From NCBI GenBank assembly GCA_947493885.1, contig CANLTE010000007.1, positions 62,001 through 126,000 on the forward strand: DNA of 64,000 bases, given 5' to 3'. Both the position numbers and the translations under genes were made by a program. Below, piece after piece: positions 63,799-64,000 of this stretch. Under the pieces are notes generated by a model. The model was given only the letters and a program-made list of their open reading frames with translations, ran no database searches and was not told the origin of the DNA. The stretch is from an uncultured Maribacter sp. (GTDB lineage Bacteria > Bacteroidota > Bacteroidia > Flavobacteriales > Flavobacteriaceae). Numbering within the stretch: position 1 is the first letter of the stretch; the number at the start of each line of letters is the position of its first letter.

Positions 63799-64000
63799 TT
63801 ACCAAATTCCTAACCAAATTAAAACCTTTGCAATCATTGTTTTTAATTGATCATCAAGCGTTAAATTAATATCAAATGCCCGCTCAACAACCCAATACAA
63901 TGATATTAAAATAAGCATTCCCGAAAGATAAACAAGAAACTTAGGATACATTTTTCTTTTTCTAATAAAATATAATATCGGAAATATTGCAGCTATAATT
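63799..64000 (-). CDS. 3' end of a membrane protein gene (cut by window edge)
   Basis: The minus strand is open from the right edge to a TAA at 63799-63801, about 66 codons. The reading has two hydrophobic stretches, IIAAIFPILYFI then basic RKRK, and FLVYLSGMLILISLYWVVER, and ends in MIAKVLIWLGIW. It is probably the C-terminus of an integral membrane protein. It stops 37 bases before the NRPS start on the same strand, so it is likely part of the same operon. Family not recognised. Confidence 0.55.
   Translation of the reverse strand, partial: IIAAIFPILYFIRKRKMYPKFLVYLSGMLILISLYWVVERAFDINLTLDDQLKTMIAKVLIWLGIW

Noticed and set aside
1-64000. tRNA genes, CRISPR arrays, insertion sequences, integrase or att sites around the restriction island
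   Set aside because: Spacers were read for cloverleaf-like, regularly repeated or transposase-like sequence and none was found; mnmE is intact and no flanking direct repeats were noticed.

Overview
The window reads as chromosomal DNA of a marine-type member of the Flavobacteriaceae (Bacteroidota). Grounds: low GC by eye, a SusC/SusD pair, a one-protein hybrid two-component sensor, gliding genes gldF/gldG, TAnnTTTG-type -7 boxes, and a typical flavobacterial housekeeping neighbourhood (purC, phoH, dnaN, mnmE). No tRNA, rRNA, CRISPR array or insertion sequence was seen.

Region 1 (1-35.4 kb, all on the minus strand) is a large polysaccharide utilization locus (PUL). In transcription order it holds: a PKD/beta-helix lipoprotein, a hybrid two-component sensor (HTCS), a GH29, a GH110, a second GH29 coupled to an S1 sulfatase, a GH27, another S1 sulfatase, a GH2, an AraC regulator, SusC, SusD, a 1172-aa FG-GAP/UnbV lipoprotein, a sugar MFS porter, a second GH2 and a DUF5107/TPR protein cut by the left edge. 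The enzymes are exo-acting: alpha-galactosidases GH27 and GH110, alpha-L-fucosidase or alpha-L-galactosidase GH29 x2, beta-galactosidase-type GH2 x2, and two sulfatases. Together they point to a sulfated, galactose-rich glycan capped with L-fucose or L-galactose. No recognisable endo-enzyme (GH16, GH82, GH86) lies in the window. Two small coding remnants suggest the PUL has been remodelled. A repeated motif (ATTAAT..TGAGTA..TATA) precedes three enzyme genes, and a cluster of GTTAACAA boxes precedes susC.

Region 2 (35.6-47.6 kb) is core genome: a cNMP/CBS/DUF294 protein coupled to a DnaQ-like exonuclease, purC, phoH, a SAM hydroxide adenosyltransferase, a small monooxygenase-fold protein, gldF-gldG, dnaN with a strong terminator, a DUF4870 protein, a secreted coiled-coil protein and mnmE.

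Region 3 (47.8-57.8 kb) is a defence-type island: a tightly coupled operon hsdM-hsdS-abi-hsdR-Nmad2-GIY-YIG (a type I restriction-modification system with accessory genes), followed by a solitary metallo-beta-lactamase-fold protein. The abi gene is the most unusual item in the window: it joins an Abi_C-like domain to a tail that aligns without gaps to the C-terminal end of HsdR from the same operon.

Region 4 (57.7-64 kb, minus strand) is the downstream end of a small nonribosomal peptide cluster: a membrane-protein 3' end cut by the right edge, a one-module C-A-PCP-TE NRPS, a GT1-like glycosyltransferase and an Sfp-type phosphopantetheinyl transferase.
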